A stretch of DNA of 64,000 nucleotides. Source: a virus. The stretch lies in the IMG/VR virus record IMGVR_UViG_3300042691_021691, positions 28,846 to 92,845 of that record; one strand, given 5' to 3'. Of the stretch, positions 36,934 to 45,700 are shown piece after piece. The notes under the pieces are model-generated. The model saw only the letters and a program-made list of their open reading frames with translations, had not been told where the DNA came from and made no database searches. A program made the position numbers and the translations under genes. Numbering within the stretch: position 1 is the stretch's first letter; each line of letters begins with the position of its first letter.

Positions 36934-38526
36934 ATGTCAGCGGTTACGAAAAATTCATCTGATAATTTGCGGGAAATAATTAAGCAAGAGTATAAAAAGT
37001 GCATAATAAGCCCGGCATACTTCTTAACAAAGTATTGTTATATCCAGCATCCTATCAAAGGCAAGCTATTATTTAATTTATACGATTATCAAAAAGATTC
37101 TATCTCGCAGTTTGAAGAAAAGGACTACAACATAGTATTGAAGGGTCGCCAGATTGGTATTTCTACACTAGTAGCCGGATATGCGTTGTGGTTACTACTA
37201 TTTCATGAAGATAAAAACATATTAGTAATCGCTACGAAGCAAGAAACTGCAAAAAATCTAGTAACTAAAGTTAGATATATGCATTCCAATCTCCCAGTAT
37301 GGCTTCGTGGGAACTGTACAACTGATAATAAACTATCATTACAATTTTCTAATGGGTCGCAAATTAAAGCGGTTGCTCGCAGTAAGGATGCTGGTCGATC
37401 AGAAGCACTTTCTCTGTTAATTCTAGACGAAGCTGCATTCATTGATGATGCAGAAGTAATTTGGACCGCCGCATCATCAACATTATCTACTGGTGGTAAG
37501 GCAATTCTATTATCTACTCCAAATGGCGTGGGTAATTTCTTCCATAAGATGTGGTTACACGCCCAAGAAGGAAGTAATAACTTTAATCCAATACTATTAG
37601 ATTGGAAAGTTCATCCTGAAAGAGATCAGGCATGGAGAGATAGACAAACAGAAATTCTAGGCGAAGCTCAAGCAGCACAAGAGCATGATGCAAGTTTTAT
37701 TTTCTCTGGTAATACAGTAATTAAACCAGAAATAATTGAATTTTATAGAAATACCTACTTAGAAGAACCAAAATCCAAGCAAGGATTTGACAATAATCTG
37801 TGGATATGGGAATACCCAGAAGCAAACCGAAGTTATGTGCTAGCAGGTGACGTAGCTAGAGGCGATGGGGAAGATTATTCGGCATTTCATATAATCGACA
37901 TAGAAAAATCCACACAAGTAGCAGAGTATAAAGGAAAATTAACTCCAAAAGAGTTTGGTAATTTGATGGTGGCTACGGCAACTATGTATAACGATGCCCT
38001 ACTGATCTGCGATAACAGTTCTATTGGGCATACCTCAATACAACAAGTAATAGATAGACAATATAAAAATTTATTTTATATGTCAAAAGACTTACAGGTA
38101 GTAGATGTAGCACATCAACATACAAACAGATATTATAGGGAAGAAAAGTCTATGGTTCCTGGGTTTAGCATATCCGCCAGAACCAGACCGTTGATTATTT
38201 CTAAGTTGGACGAATATATGAGAGATAATTCCTTTATAATTCGTTCAATCAGAACTATAACTGAGTTAGAAACGTTTATTTGGAAGAATGGTAGAGCCGA
38301 ATCGCTGTCAGGATATAACGACGATTTGGTTATGTCGTTGTGCATAGGGCTATGGGTAAGAGATACGGCGCTGAGATTGCGTCAGGAACAAATAGAATTA
38401 ACAAAGAAGAGCTTAGACTTGACGTATAGTAGCTATATGCCCCTTACTTCGAGGGATAGAAAGGAAGATAGTTATCAGATGCAAGTAGGAGATTCAGTCG
38501 AAGATATTCGATGGTTGTTAGGATAG
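36934..38526 (+). CDS. gp17: Terminase large subunit (gp17)
   Basis: 530 residues, T4 gp17 type. The ATPase has Walker A-like KGRQIGIST (residues 70-78) and Walker B LLILDEAAF (Asp165, Glu166). The C-terminal RNase H-like nuclease shows the acidic set: Asp306 in LAGDVARGDGED, Asp360 in LLICDNSS, and Asp463/Asp464 in YNDDLVMS. It drives DNA translocation into the prohead and cuts at headful. It follows a zinc-ribbon gene and a membrane gene in the same operon and is shorter than T4 gp17 (610). A small terminase was not recognised. Confidence 0.95.
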   Translation: MSAVTKNSSDNLREIIKQEYKKCIISPAYFLTKYCYIQHPIKGKLLFNLYDYQKDSISQFEEKDYNIVLKGRQIGISTLVAGYALWLLLFHEDKNILVIATKQETAKNLVTKVRYMHSNLPVWLRGNCTTDNKLSLQFSNGSQIKAVARSKDAGRSEALSLLILDEAAFIDDAEVIWTAASSTLSTGGKAILLSTPNGVGNFFHKMWLHAQEGSNNFNPILLDWKVHPERDQAWRDRQTEILGEAQAAQEHDASFIFSGNTVIKPEIIEFYRNTYLEEPKSKQGFDNNLWIWEYPEANRSYVLAGDVARGDGEDYSAFHIIDIEKSTQVAEYKGKLTPKEFGNLMVATATMYNDALLICDNSSIGHTSIQQVIDRQYKNLFYMSKDLQVVDVAHQHTNRYYREEKSMVPGFSISARTRPLIISKLDEYMRDNSFIIRSIRTITELETFIWKNGRAESLSGYNDDLVMSLCIGLWVRDTALRLRQEQIELTKKSLDLTYSSYMPLTSRDRKEDSYQMQVGDSVEDIRWLLG

Positions 38527-38531
38527 TATAC

Positions 38532-38539
38532 TATTTATA
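38532..38539 (+). promoter_or_regulatory. TATTTATA late-promoter-like octamer after terminase
   Basis: The octamer lies 48 nt before ATG 38588, with a flanking inverted repeat TATACTAT/ATAGTATA (38527-38544). It is the first gap after the terminase gene. Confidence 0.5.
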
Positions 38540-38587
38540 GTATAAAGTAGTATTCCTGCTTAATCCAATATTTTGGAGATTTTTTGT

Positions 38588-39664
38588 ATGAGTGATAGCA
38601 AAATAAAGAAGTTAGTTAAAGAAGAATTAAAATCTATAGTCATAACTGAGGTTTTAAAAGAACATACCAAAGAATATAATGAATTCTTTGAATCTATTGG
38701 CATTTTTGACGCCAATGTTAAGCGGGATCTTTTGAAAGTATTATTAAAGAGGGATTTATCTGTATTGTCGGAAGCCATGACATTTAAAGATCTGCAAAAG
38801 AAAGCCGCCGAAGAAGGTGGTATAGATTCGTTAAAAGCAGATTTGAAAACAGATAAGCGAGATGACATATTACAGGCATTATTTAAGGGAAGAGAGACAG
38901 ACCCATCGATTGCGGGTAGATTTGCACGAGCGTTAGACGTATCTCCAGATGATGTAGAAAAAGCTGGATTTTCGGTACGCGCAGCGACACCAGAACCACC
39001 AAGAAAAGAGCCTAGTGGATCGGGAGCAGCAATTCGCGCCCGTGCCGCCACGCCACAAAAAACACCAGAAAAGCCAAAGCCCAAGGCTGCTGCTCCAGCT
39101 ACCCCTACAAAAGCGGAACCAAAATCAGAACCTGCCACTAAAAAAGCAGAGCCGAAGACAGCCGCACCACAAAAAGGTAAAAAGGGAAAGAAAGAAGCGC
39201 CACCGGCTGCTCCAAAAAAGAAAGAGCCACATAGAGGCAGTGCTAAAAAAGCAAAGGAAAGAGAACGCGAAGCCGGTCAAGGTGGTGGCAAATCAGATAA
39301 AGGACCTACTGTTCCTTATATTCATGGCAGAAAAATGTCACCTCGTGCAAAGGCAGAACGAGAACGAATTGGAAAGGAAATGTTAGGCGGTGGAAAGGAT
39401 AATGATGGCAAACCATTACCATTAGCAGGTCGTAGCAAAGCTATGAGAAACTGGAGTGCTAAGAAAAGAAAAGCCGCGAATAATCGAATGAATAGAGTAA
39501 AAGAAAAATTCAAGAGACGCGCAGTTAGATTTGGATGGCCTGCTTCTGCATGGAAAAGTTTCGTATGGGCAGCTGCAAGTGATATTGCTATTAAAAAATA
39601 TGGTGGATCTGCTACTCGTTCCGCAAATCCAATATCAGCAAGACCAAAGAAACCTAAAGAATAA
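38588..39664 (+). CDS. Lys/Ala/Pro-rich protein, unknown, in packaging-portal interval
   Basis: 358 residues from ATG 38588, with TGGAG upstream (the in-frame TTG 15 nt earlier was not chosen). A helical N-domain (1-110) leads to a 120-residue Ala/Pro/Lys low-complexity segment, then a strongly basic C-terminal part ([20 protein letters not shown], then [20 protein letters not shown]). The basic C-domain is reminiscent of small DNA-linked proteins of cyanophage virions. It might condense or guide DNA or be an internal head protein. The function is unknown. Confidence 0.55.
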   Translation: MSDSKIKKLVKEELKSIVITEVLKEHTKEYNEFFESIGIFDANVKRDLLKVLLKRDLSVLSEAMTFKDLQKKAAEEGGIDSLKADLKTDKRDDILQALFKGRETDPSIAGRFARALDVSPDDVEKAGFSVRAATPEPPRKEPSGSGAAIRARAATPQKTPEKPKPKAAAPATPTKAEPKSEPATKKAEPKTAAPQKGKKGKKEAPPAAPKKKEPHRGSAKKAKEREREAGQGGGKSDKGPTVPYIHGRKMSPRAKAERERIGKEMLGGGKDNDGKPLPLAGRSKAMRNWSAKKRKAANNRMNRVKEKFKRRAVRFGWPASAWKSFVWAAASDIAIKKYGGSATRSANPISARPKKPKE

Positions 39665-39687
39665 TATTTACATTCTGGAGATATAGT

Positions 39688-40368
39688 ATGATTAAATTGA
39701 TGGGATTGATAACACTGCCTGCAGTTACGCCCTTAACTAAAGAAGCAGAAGAAAAGTGGATACAGCAGGCAGTTCAAAAGCCAGGAGCTTTACATAAATC
39801 ATTAAAAGTTCCTTCTGGAGAAAAAATTCCTGTAGCTAAGTTAGAAAAAGCCGCGAAAGCAAAGGGTAAATTGGGCAAGCGAGCACGTTTGGCTATGACA
39901 CTTCGTAAATTAAGAGAAGAATTTGAATTAACGGAAGAGCAGATTGCAAAAATTGATGCAATCGAAGAAAGAATAGGCTTAACCTACGAAGAATTAGATG
40001 CAGTTGGTAAGGAAGATGCTGATGTAAACAACGACGGCAAGGTTGATTCTACTGACAAGTATTTAAAAAATCGCAGAGACACAATCGCCAACAAAATGCA
40101 AAAAGAATCACTCGAAGAAGAAGAAGTTGTAGATGATTCAGAAGGACCTATGGCAAAATCTGATTTATTGGCATTACATAAGCAAGCTGGTGAATTATAT
40201 AATATGCTTGGTGACAACGAAGAATTGGAAGGTTGGGTACAATCAAAGATTACACAAGCCGCAGATTATATTAATGCGGTTTATAATAGTATGCAATATG
40301 AAAAGTCCAAGTCGGCAACCGTAGGAAATGGTGCAGGTGCTCCTGCCGACAACCCTATGGGAAAGTAA
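39688..40368 (+). CDS. Structural-module protein with KPGALH-type domain and Ca-binding-like loop
   Basis: 226 residues. Residues 20-75 ([20 protein letters not shown], then [25 protein letters not shown]) match a small domain frequent in T4-like marine phages. Residues 111-125 hold [17 protein letters not shown], with the Asp/Asn pattern of dockerin- or EF-hand-like calcium loops. The C-terminus is helical. SD CTGGAGATA is good. It probably belongs to the head assembly set; a related Asp/Asn loop occurs in the protein at 46298. Confidence 0.6.
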   Translation: MIKLMGLITLPAVTPLTKEAEEKWIQQAVQKPGALHKSLKVPSGEKIPVAKLEKAAKAKGKLGKRARLAMTLRKLREEFELTEEQIAKIDAIEERIGLTYEELDAVGKEDADVNNDGKVDSTDKYLKNRRDTIANKMQKESLEEEEVVDDSEGPMAKSDLLALHKQAGELYNMLGDNEELEGWVQSKITQAADYINAVYNSMQYEKSKSATVGNGAGAPADNPMGK

Positions 40369-40369
40369 T

Positions 40370-40735
40370 ATGGAAGCCGTAGCTAAGTTTATATCTACCT
40401 TGATGAGTAGTAGAAATCAATCTCATATTTTTCATTTACAGACTACTTCATTTGCCGCCCACAAAGCGTTAAATGAATATTACGATGGTATTGTTGATTT
40501 AATTGATTCATACGTTGAAACATTCCAAGGAAGATATGAAATTTTAACTGGATATAACATTTCTTCGCAAATTATAGAAACTCCTGATAAAGTAGTAATG
40601 TATTTTACAGGACTATCTTCATTCGTGGATAAAATTCGTACAGAATTACCACAAGATGGCGAACTTAACAATATTGTAGATGAAGTTGCAGGACTAATTA
40701 ATTCAACACTTTATAAATTGAAGTTTTTAAAGTAA
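40370..40735 (+). CDS. Helical ferritin-like/DUF5856-type protein
   Basis: 121 residues from ATG 40370, which starts just after the preceding stop. FISTLMSSRNQSHIFHLQTTSFAAHKALNEYYDGIVDLID fits the first helix pair of a small four-helix-bundle family annotated as DUF5856 in phages, with His/Glu-rich spacing reminiscent of Dps-like proteins. A metal-binding function is not certain. It is one of a run of small proteins between terminase and portal. Confidence 0.6.
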   Translation: MEAVAKFISTLMSSRNQSHIFHLQTTSFAAHKALNEYYDGIVDLIDSYVETFQGRYEILTGYNISSQIIETPDKVVMYFTGLSSFVDKIRTELPQDGELNNIVDEVAGLINSTLYKLKFLK

Positions 40736-40736
40736 T

Positions 40737-40949
40737 ATGAAATATTTAGATTTTTTTCGAGATGTTTTATTAGAACATAAACTTACGGCTTTGGTTGAAA
40801 AAAATACTCCAACTAATCCTGCTAAATGGGCACGAGCCAAAGCCGCTGCTCGTGCTAAATTTAAAGTATATCCATCCGCATATGCCAATCTCTGGGCAGC
40901 TAAGAAATATAAGAGTATGGGTGGTGGATGGAAAAAGAGAAAAAAATGA
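40737..40949 (+). CDS. Small basic protein of the DUF5872-like type
   Basis: 70 residues. The C-terminal half NPAKWARAKAAARAKFKVYP, followed by SAYANLWAAKKYKSMGGGW, matches a short domain (DUF5872-like) common in T4-like marine phages. Ends KKRKK. Its TGA overlaps the ATG of the next gene (ATGA). DNA or capsid association is likely from charge. Confidence 0.65.
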   Translation: MKYLDFFRDVLLEHKLTALVEKNTPTNPAKWARAKAAARAKFKVYPSAYANLWAAKKYKSMGGGWKKRKK

Positions 40950-41266
40950 TCAAATTAGTTGATATAATATTGGAATTGGATGAGAAATATAAACCAAAAG
41001 GTGAATTGGGTAAGTGGTTGAAGCAAAAATGGGTTGATATTTCCAGAAAAGATTCTAAAACTGGCAAGCATCCTCCATGCGGAGCATCTGCTGGAAAAAA
41101 GGAACGAAAAGGTGGTTCCGCAAAATATCCAAAGTGCCGTCCGGCTAGATCAGCCGCTGCGATGAGCAAAGGCGAAAAGAGATCGGCAGTTACTCGTAAA
41201 AGAAAAGCAGGAAATCCAGGTGGAAAGCCAACAATGGTATCCACATTTAAGAAAAAGGAAAAGTAA
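40946..41266 (+). CDS. Small Cys/Lys-rich basic protein of the packaging-portal interval
   Basis: 106 residues from ATG 40946 with a 4-nt overlap (an ATG 18 nt upstream is possible). ELGKWLKQKWVDISRKDSKT, then GKHPPCG and YPKCRPA, then GNPGGKPTMVSTFKKKEK is a strongly conserved T4-like marine phage protein type, with a GKHPPCG and PKCRP pair of cysteine motifs. Highly basic. Function unknown, but its regular presence near portal genes suggests a virion or head role. Confidence 0.7.
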   Translation: MIKLVDIILELDEKYKPKGELGKWLKQKWVDISRKDSKTGKHPPCGASAGKKERKGGSAKYPKCRPARSAAAMSKGEKRSAVTRKRKAGNPGGKPTMVSTFKKKEK

Positions 41267-41267
41267 T

Positions 41268-41684
41268 ATGGAAAACTTAAATGAAGCCTGTTGGGAAGGA
41301 TATAGACAAGTTGGTATGAAAGAATTGGATGGTAGAATGGTCCCAAATTGCGTTCCCATCAATGAAGAAGATATAATCGACGAGTTCTGTCCACAATGTC
41401 TTGCCGTAGAAATGATACGAGCAAATAAAAAACCATTGGAAGAAGCGGAATATCATGGTCGTAAAGTTGCTTTGGGTAAGCCTATGCGAGGCGATGTAAA
41501 GAAATTTAAAGTATTCGTAAAAGACCCAAAGACAGGTAACATTAAAAAAGTAAATTTTGGCGACAAGAAAATGCGAATTAAGAAATCTATTCCTGCTCGT
41601 CGTAAATCATTTCGTGCAAGACATAATTGTGCAAATCCAGGACCAAGAACTAAGGCACGTTACTGGTCGTGCCGTAAATGGTAA
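41268..41684 (+). CDS. Conserved basic protein with CWxGYRQVGMK and C-terminal RYWSCRKW
   Basis: 138 residues from ATG 41268. CWEGYRQVGMKELDGRMVPNC near the N-terminus and the C-terminal block (YHGRKVALGKPMRGDVKKFK, VFVKDPKTGNIKKVNFGD, RIKKSIPARRKSFRARHNC, KARYWSCRKW) make this a well-known but uncharacterised T4-like cyanophage protein. It is basic and has a Cys pair CPQC in the middle. It follows the previous gene by 1 nt. Structural or DNA-binding roles are inferred from charge only. Confidence 0.7.
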   Translation: MENLNEACWEGYRQVGMKELDGRMVPNCVPINEEDIIDEFCPQCLAVEMIRANKKPLEEAEYHGRKVALGKPMRGDVKKFKVFVKDPKTGNIKKVNFGDKKMRIKKSIPARRKSFRARHNCANPGPRTKARYWSCRKW

Positions 41685-41691
41685 CCTAATT

Positions 41692-41976
41692 ATGATTCTT
41701 TTATCTCATATATTATCAGAAGATGTCCCCAAAAAAGACACTCCATATGTAAGTGGGGATACTTATATCAGTAAGGAAGAAGTAAAGCGGATATATGATT
41801 ATATGGGGTATGATTTTGATTTCCAACAATTTTATATTGGAATGAATGTAGAATTGGAACATCAAGATGTAACAGATGGTAGTTTATCAAAGACTGCTAT
41901 GATTGCCGCAGCACATCTAAAAGAAGTTCCGAATTATTATACGCTTTTAAAGAAGTATGTGGAGAGAAAAAAATGA
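41692..41976 (+). CDS. Small DUF5661-like protein
   Basis: 94 residues from ATG 41692. The segment FQQFYIGMNVELEHQDVTDG, then KTAMIAAAHLKEVPNYYTLL, resembles the DUF5661 domain (GMxVELEHG...AHLxExPxYY), found in many viruses and bacteria without known role. It overlaps the next gene by 4 nt (ATGA). No SD is evident, so it may be coupled to the gene upstream. Confidence 0.65.
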   Translation: MILLSHILSEDVPKKDTPYVSGDTYISKEEVKRIYDYMGYDFDFQQFYIGMNVELEHQDVTDGSLSKTAMIAAAHLKEVPNYYTLLKKYVERKK

Positions 41977-42323
41977 TTAAATTGCATGACATTTTATTGT
42001 CGGAATCGATAGAAAATAAAATCACTACAACTAAAGTGGAAGTCGCTGTACAAAAGCTTCTACCTATGTTGAATGACAAAGAACAGGCAGATTTGATGTT
42101 GCTGTTTACTAGGTTTTTGCAAGGCGTGGATGTTATCAATTCCATGCCATATTCTATTTTTAATAGAAATGCGTTTCATATGGATGTATTATTTAATTTA
42201 GACAATCCTGTGAACGGTCTTAAACTGAAACTGGTTGAATGGCAACAGAAAAAAGATCAAAATTTGAATGTTGCAATTGAACAATTAGTAAAAGCATTGG
42301 ACGACATTTATACTATAAAATAA
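41973..42323 (+). CDS. Hypothetical helical protein upstream of portal
   Basis: 116 residues, helical and acidic/basic mixed, without Cys or TM. The N-terminus MIKLHDILLSESIENKI resembles the short MIKL(V)D-type starts of two neighbours (39688 and 40946), a shared opening in this phage's head region. It overlaps its upstream gene by 4 nt and precedes the portal gene by 18 nt. Function unknown. Confidence 0.55.
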   Translation: MIKLHDILLSESIENKITTTKVEVAVQKLLPMLNDKEQADLMLLFTRFLQGVDVINSMPYSIFNRNAFHMDVLFNLDNPVNGLKLKLVEWQQKKDQNLNVAIEQLVKALDDIYTIK

Positions 42324-42341
42324 TAGGATATCGGAGGAATC

Positions 42342-44234
42342 ATGGTAGATACCAGCGTATACGGTAGATTAAAACGTCTCTTTTCTACAAATACAATTGT
42401 TAGAAATATTGGTGGTAAGAAGCTAAGAGTAGCTGATACCGACAATATTCAATCATTTGTAAATCGAAGAGGAGTTGACAGATATAGTAGAGTTCATACT
42501 TCTGGTGGATCTGGAGGATACGGATCTGTCAATGGAAGATATGAACATGCCGCTGCGTTCCAAGGTTCCAGATTGCAACTGTTCAGAGACTATGATATGA
42601 TGGATGCGGATGCTATTATTTCATCCGTATTAGATATTTACGCAGACGAAAGTACCATCAAAGATGAATTTGGGCAAATACTAGGTATCAAATCTTCAAA
42701 TAATAACGTAAAAGAAATCTTACATAATCTATTTTATGATATTTTAAATATTGATTTTAATTTATGGCCTTGGGTCAGAAATATGGTCAAATATGGAGAT
42801 TTCTTTTTATATCTAGATATTGATCAAGAATACGGAATCGTTAATGTAGTGCCACTTTCTGTATACGAAACGGTTAGAATTGAAGGCGAAGATCCGGCAA
42901 ATCCGTTCGGTGTAAAATTTAAATTACAAAATGATTTTTTGAACTTAGGTAAAGACGAACTAGAAAATTTTGAAGTGGCACATTTTCGTCTATTGGCAGA
43001 TACTAATTTCCTTCCTTATGGCAAGGCGATGATTGAAGGTGGTCGCCGTGTTTGGAAGCAATTGCAGCTTATGGAAGATGCGATGTTAATCCATCGTATT
43101 ATGAGAGCACCAGACAAGCGCAAATTTTTGATAGACGTTGGAAATATTCCACCGGCAGAAGTTGATCAATTCATGTCTAGAATCATTGAAAAAATGAAAA
43201 AGACACCATTGGTTGATCCAAGAACCGGCGATTATAATTTGCGTTATAATATGATGAATATTACGGAAGATTTTTATCTACCGGTACGTGGTAGAGATAG
43301 CGGCACCGATATTCAAACCATGCAAGGTCTCTCGTTCAATGCTATAGAAGACATTGAATACCTCCGCAAAAAATTAATGGCGGCATTTAAAGTACCTAAG
43401 TCATTCATTGGATACGAAGAAGACTTAAGCGGAAAAGCCACATTAGCCTCACAAGATGTGAGATTCGCCAGAACAATTGAACGCATTCAGCGTATTATGA
43501 TTTCTGAATTAACTAAGATCGCAATCATTCATTTATATGTCCAAGGATTTAGAGATGAAGATTTGATCGATTTTGAGTTAACTATTTCTTCTCCATCAAT
43601 GATTTATGAGCAAGAAAAAATCAGTCTTTGGAATGAAAAGATTGGATTGGCGGATAATTTAGTAAATTCTAAGTTAATTTCGGAAGAATGGGTATACAAA
43701 AACATCTTTGAAATGACCGATGAAGAAATTTCAAATGAAAGAACGGCAATAGAATCGGATATTCGAAGAAAGGCAGAATTGAAGAGAATAGAAACGCAAA
43801 TATCTCAGCCGCCTGTATCCGTCGATAATCAAGCCGATATAGCAGAGCCACAGGCAGAAACTGAACCGGAGCAACAAAGTTCCGAAGAAGATGAATTACA
43901 ATCTGCAGAAAAGGAATTAGATGATACTTCTTCCGGCGATGAATTGGGAGAAGCGTTAACTGAACTGGATTTGTTAGAAACTGATGATGAAGATGAAGAA
44001 ATAGAAGAAGCCCGTCGAGTGGGAAGACCACGTGAAGGGCTGAAATATTCAAAAGATTCGCATCCATTCGGAAGAGATCCGCTGGGAAAGAAATCGGCAT
44101 TTGCAAGCAGAGGCGATGAACGAAATATAAAACACAAAAAATCATTGGTTAAAATATTAGCTAAAGAGTTGGAAGATATAACTATAGCCAATTCCGTCGC
44201 GCAAATTTTGACCGAAGATCTGGATAAATCATAA
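42342..44234 (+). CDS. gp20: Portal vertex protein (gp20)
   Basis: 630 residues. Strong gp20 signatures include FRDYDMMDADAIISSVLDIYADES, LWPWVRNMVKYGDFFLYLDI, RAPDKRKFLIDVGN-like (RIMRAPDKRKFLIDVGNIPP), the middle NITEDFYLPVRGRDSGTDIQ and KAFIGYEEDL-type VPKSFIGYEEDLSGKA. The portal dodecamer forms the vertex for head assembly and DNA packaging. Compared with T4 gp20 (524), a C-terminal extension of about 100 residues exists: acidic up to about 560, then RVGRPREGLKYSKDSHPFGR and a helical end. SD CGGAGG is excellent. Confidence 0.95.
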   Translation: MVDTSVYGRLKRLFSTNTIVRNIGGKKLRVADTDNIQSFVNRRGVDRYSRVHTSGGSGGYGSVNGRYEHAAAFQGSRLQLFRDYDMMDADAIISSVLDIYADESTIKDEFGQILGIKSSNNNVKEILHNLFYDILNIDFNLWPWVRNMVKYGDFFLYLDIDQEYGIVNVVPLSVYETVRIEGEDPANPFGVKFKLQNDFLNLGKDELENFEVAHFRLLADTNFLPYGKAMIEGGRRVWKQLQLMEDAMLIHRIMRAPDKRKFLIDVGNIPPAEVDQFMSRIIEKMKKTPLVDPRTGDYNLRYNMMNITEDFYLPVRGRDSGTDIQTMQGLSFNAIEDIEYLRKKLMAAFKVPKSFIGYEEDLSGKATLASQDVRFARTIERIQRIMISELTKIAIIHLYVQGFRDEDLIDFELTISSPSMIYEQEKISLWNEKIGLADNLVNSKLISEEWVYKNIFEMTDEEISNERTAIESDIRRKAELKRIETQISQPPVSVDNQADIAEPQAETEPEQQSSEEDELQSAEKELDDTSSGDELGEALTELDLLETDDEDEEIEEARRVGRPREGLKYSKDSHPFGRDPLGKKSAFASRGDERNIKHKKSLVKILAKELEDITIANSVAQILTEDLDKS

Positions 44235-44271
44235 CTTGAAATAGAAGTTATATATTTAATATAGAGGGGTT

Positions 44272-44325
44272 ATGAAAGTATTAAGTATTTATATTGTACT
44301 TACACACAGAGCAAATTTTATATGA
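44272..44325 (+). CDS. Putative 17-residue leader peptide coupled to the next gene
   Basis: ATG 44272 with the strong SD AGAGGGG runs 17 codons (MKVLSIYIVLTHRANFI) and ends in a TGA overlapping the ATG of the next gene (ATGA, 44322-44325). The next gene has no good SD of its own, so its translation is probably coupled to this leader. A TATTTATA octamer (44286-44293) lies within it, so a downstream promoter could bypass the leader. Confidence 0.45.
   Translation: MKVLSIYIVLTHRANFI
44286..44293 (+). promoter_or_regulatory. TATTTATA late-promoter-like octamer after portal
   Basis: Sits 28 nt upstream of ATG 44322, inside the mini-ORF at 44272. Spacing to the start fits the series of octamers. 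Confidence 0.45.
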
Positions 44326-45197
44326 AAGATTCTTACAGACACAATAAGCTAAGAAATACGGGCATACTATTTGAATTATTAGCTCGTCAGATCACCAATG
44401 ATGTTATGGAAAAGAAAGATTTCAGCATCGCTGAAAAGTTATTGCGAGAGCACTTTTCTTCAAAAACAGAATTGGGGAAAGAATTAATTTTGTATAGAGC
44501 ATTTTTTAATACTCAACAATTAAGTGAGCAAAAGTCATTTGAATTTTTGCGATTAGTAGCAGAGCAAAGAAAAAAATTGAATGAAAGAATGCTGAATACA
44601 CAAAAATATCTTTTTATCAAGGAATTAAAAGAACATTATAATTTAAAAGATTTCTTAGCAGTAAGAATTCCGTCATATAAAATTTATGCAAGTATTTACA
44701 AAGTATTTGACGCCGCAACAAATGAATCGCTGGCATTCGATAATATTGAAGATATTGTAAATTCTAAGTTTACAATCGTAGAGCACTTAACAGGACAGAC
44801 TACACAAAAGCAAGTTCAACAAGAAAATGCAATTATGGAGTTGGTCAGAAAGCAAGAAGAAGATTTACGATTGTTATCATACAGTATGTTATTGAAAAAC
44901 TTCAACGAAAGATATACCAATCTAACAGAACAACAAAAGAAACTGTTAAGAGAATATATCTACAACGTTTCCAATTCGAGCACTATAAAAAATTATATTC
45001 TATCCGAAGCAACTTCTGTTATAAAGGAAATTTCATTAAAATTACCAAATATTAAAAATGAAGTTACCAAGATTAAATTACAAGAAGTTATTTCACAATT
45101 ACGTAAAATTAAGAATATTTCTGTTATAAAAGAAAACCATGTAACCGCTATGTTGATTGCATATCAAATTGTGCATGAGATGAGGAAATGTGATTAA
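44322..45197 (+). CDS. Conserved helical phage protein between portal and prohead protease
   Basis: 291 residues. The N-terminus SYRHNKLRNTGILFELLARQITNDVM is highly characteristic of a protein found in the same place in T4-like marine phages. Helical throughout, with a SEQKSFEFLRLVAEQRKKLN segment. It has no recognised catalytic motif. It may be a head assembly or core protein by position (gp67/68-like slot), but no direct similarity is visible. Translation is likely coupled to the upstream mini-ORF. Confidence 0.6.
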   Translation: MKDSYRHNKLRNTGILFELLARQITNDVMEKKDFSIAEKLLREHFSSKTELGKELILYRAFFNTQQLSEQKSFEFLRLVAEQRKKLNERMLNTQKYLFIKELKEHYNLKDFLAVRIPSYKIYASIYKVFDAATNESLAFDNIEDIVNSKFTIVEHLTGQTTQKQVQQENAIMELVRKQEEDLRLLSYSMLLKNFNERYTNLTEQQKKLLREYIYNVSNSSTIKNYILSEATSVIKEISLKLPNIKNEVTKIKLQEVISQLRKIKNISVIKENHVTAMLIAYQIVHEMRKCD

Positions 45198-45198
45198 T

Positions 45199-45699
45199 AT
45201 GAATGAAGAAGAAATTTTACGGCAATATTTGCGAGAAGAAATTAAAAGAATTTTAAATGAAATGTCCACTACTGGAAATGTAGCAGGATATTTAACACCG
45301 GCTGCGTTCCGTGGAAATTCTGAAAAAAATGTTGCCAGACTAAAGAAAATAGCAACGCAATTTGGATATGAATTGACACCAATTGGCAAGAAGCAAATGA
45401 GTGCACCTGCCGATAAAATGGAAATCGTAAAGAATAAATTAAATCCATTAGAAGAAAATCGATATTATGCATATCGAAATGATACTAGTAAACAACCACA
45501 TCAAAAATTGGGAAATGCTATATCAGAAATCAATAGACAGTTAACTGAAATACAAAAGTTAATTAAGATGAATGCTCGTTTAAAAAACGAATATAAAATT
45601 GATAGTTCTAAGATGTGGAAGCGTACTTTGACTGGCTTGGTTAAACTAGAAGCAAAGCTAATAGGATTAGCCCAACAAATACGGGAGATTCGTAATTAA
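45199..45699 (+). CDS. Hypothetical helical protein upstream of prohead protease
   Basis: 166 residues from ATG 45199 (an in-frame GTG nine nt upstream lies inside the previous gene). N-terminal EEEILRQYLREEIKRILNEM is a charged helix like those in the proteins at 9826 and 38588. The remainder (TPAAFRGNSEKNVARLKKIA, then SKMWKRTLTGLVKLEAKLIG) is helical. It is one base upstream of gp21. Possibly a prohead core protein cleaved by gp21. Unrecognised. Confidence 0.55.
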   Translation: MNEEEILRQYLREEIKRILNEMSTTGNVAGYLTPAAFRGNSEKNVARLKKIATQFGYELTPIGKKQMSAPADKMEIVKNKLNPLEENRYYAYRNDTSKQPHQKLGNAISEINRQLTEIQKLIKMNARLKNEYKIDSSKMWKRTLTGLVKLEAKLIGLAQQIREIRN

Positions 45700-45700
45700 T

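Noticed and set aside
38560-39138. 192-codon antisense ORF
   Set aside because: Opposite to the Lys/Ala/Pro-rich gene; low-complexity shadow with hydrophobic bias from complement codons.
39015-39386. 123-codon alternative + frame in the Lys/Pro-rich gene
   Set aside because: Very basic Gln/Lys/Arg/Pro-rich product from a shifted reading of a repeat-like stretch; the other frame fits neighbours and has start and SD.
41557-41691. Upstream extension of the DUF5661-like gene
   Set aside because: The in-frame upstream ATG lies inside the previous gene's conserved C-terminus; ATG 41692 after that gene's stop is the better start.
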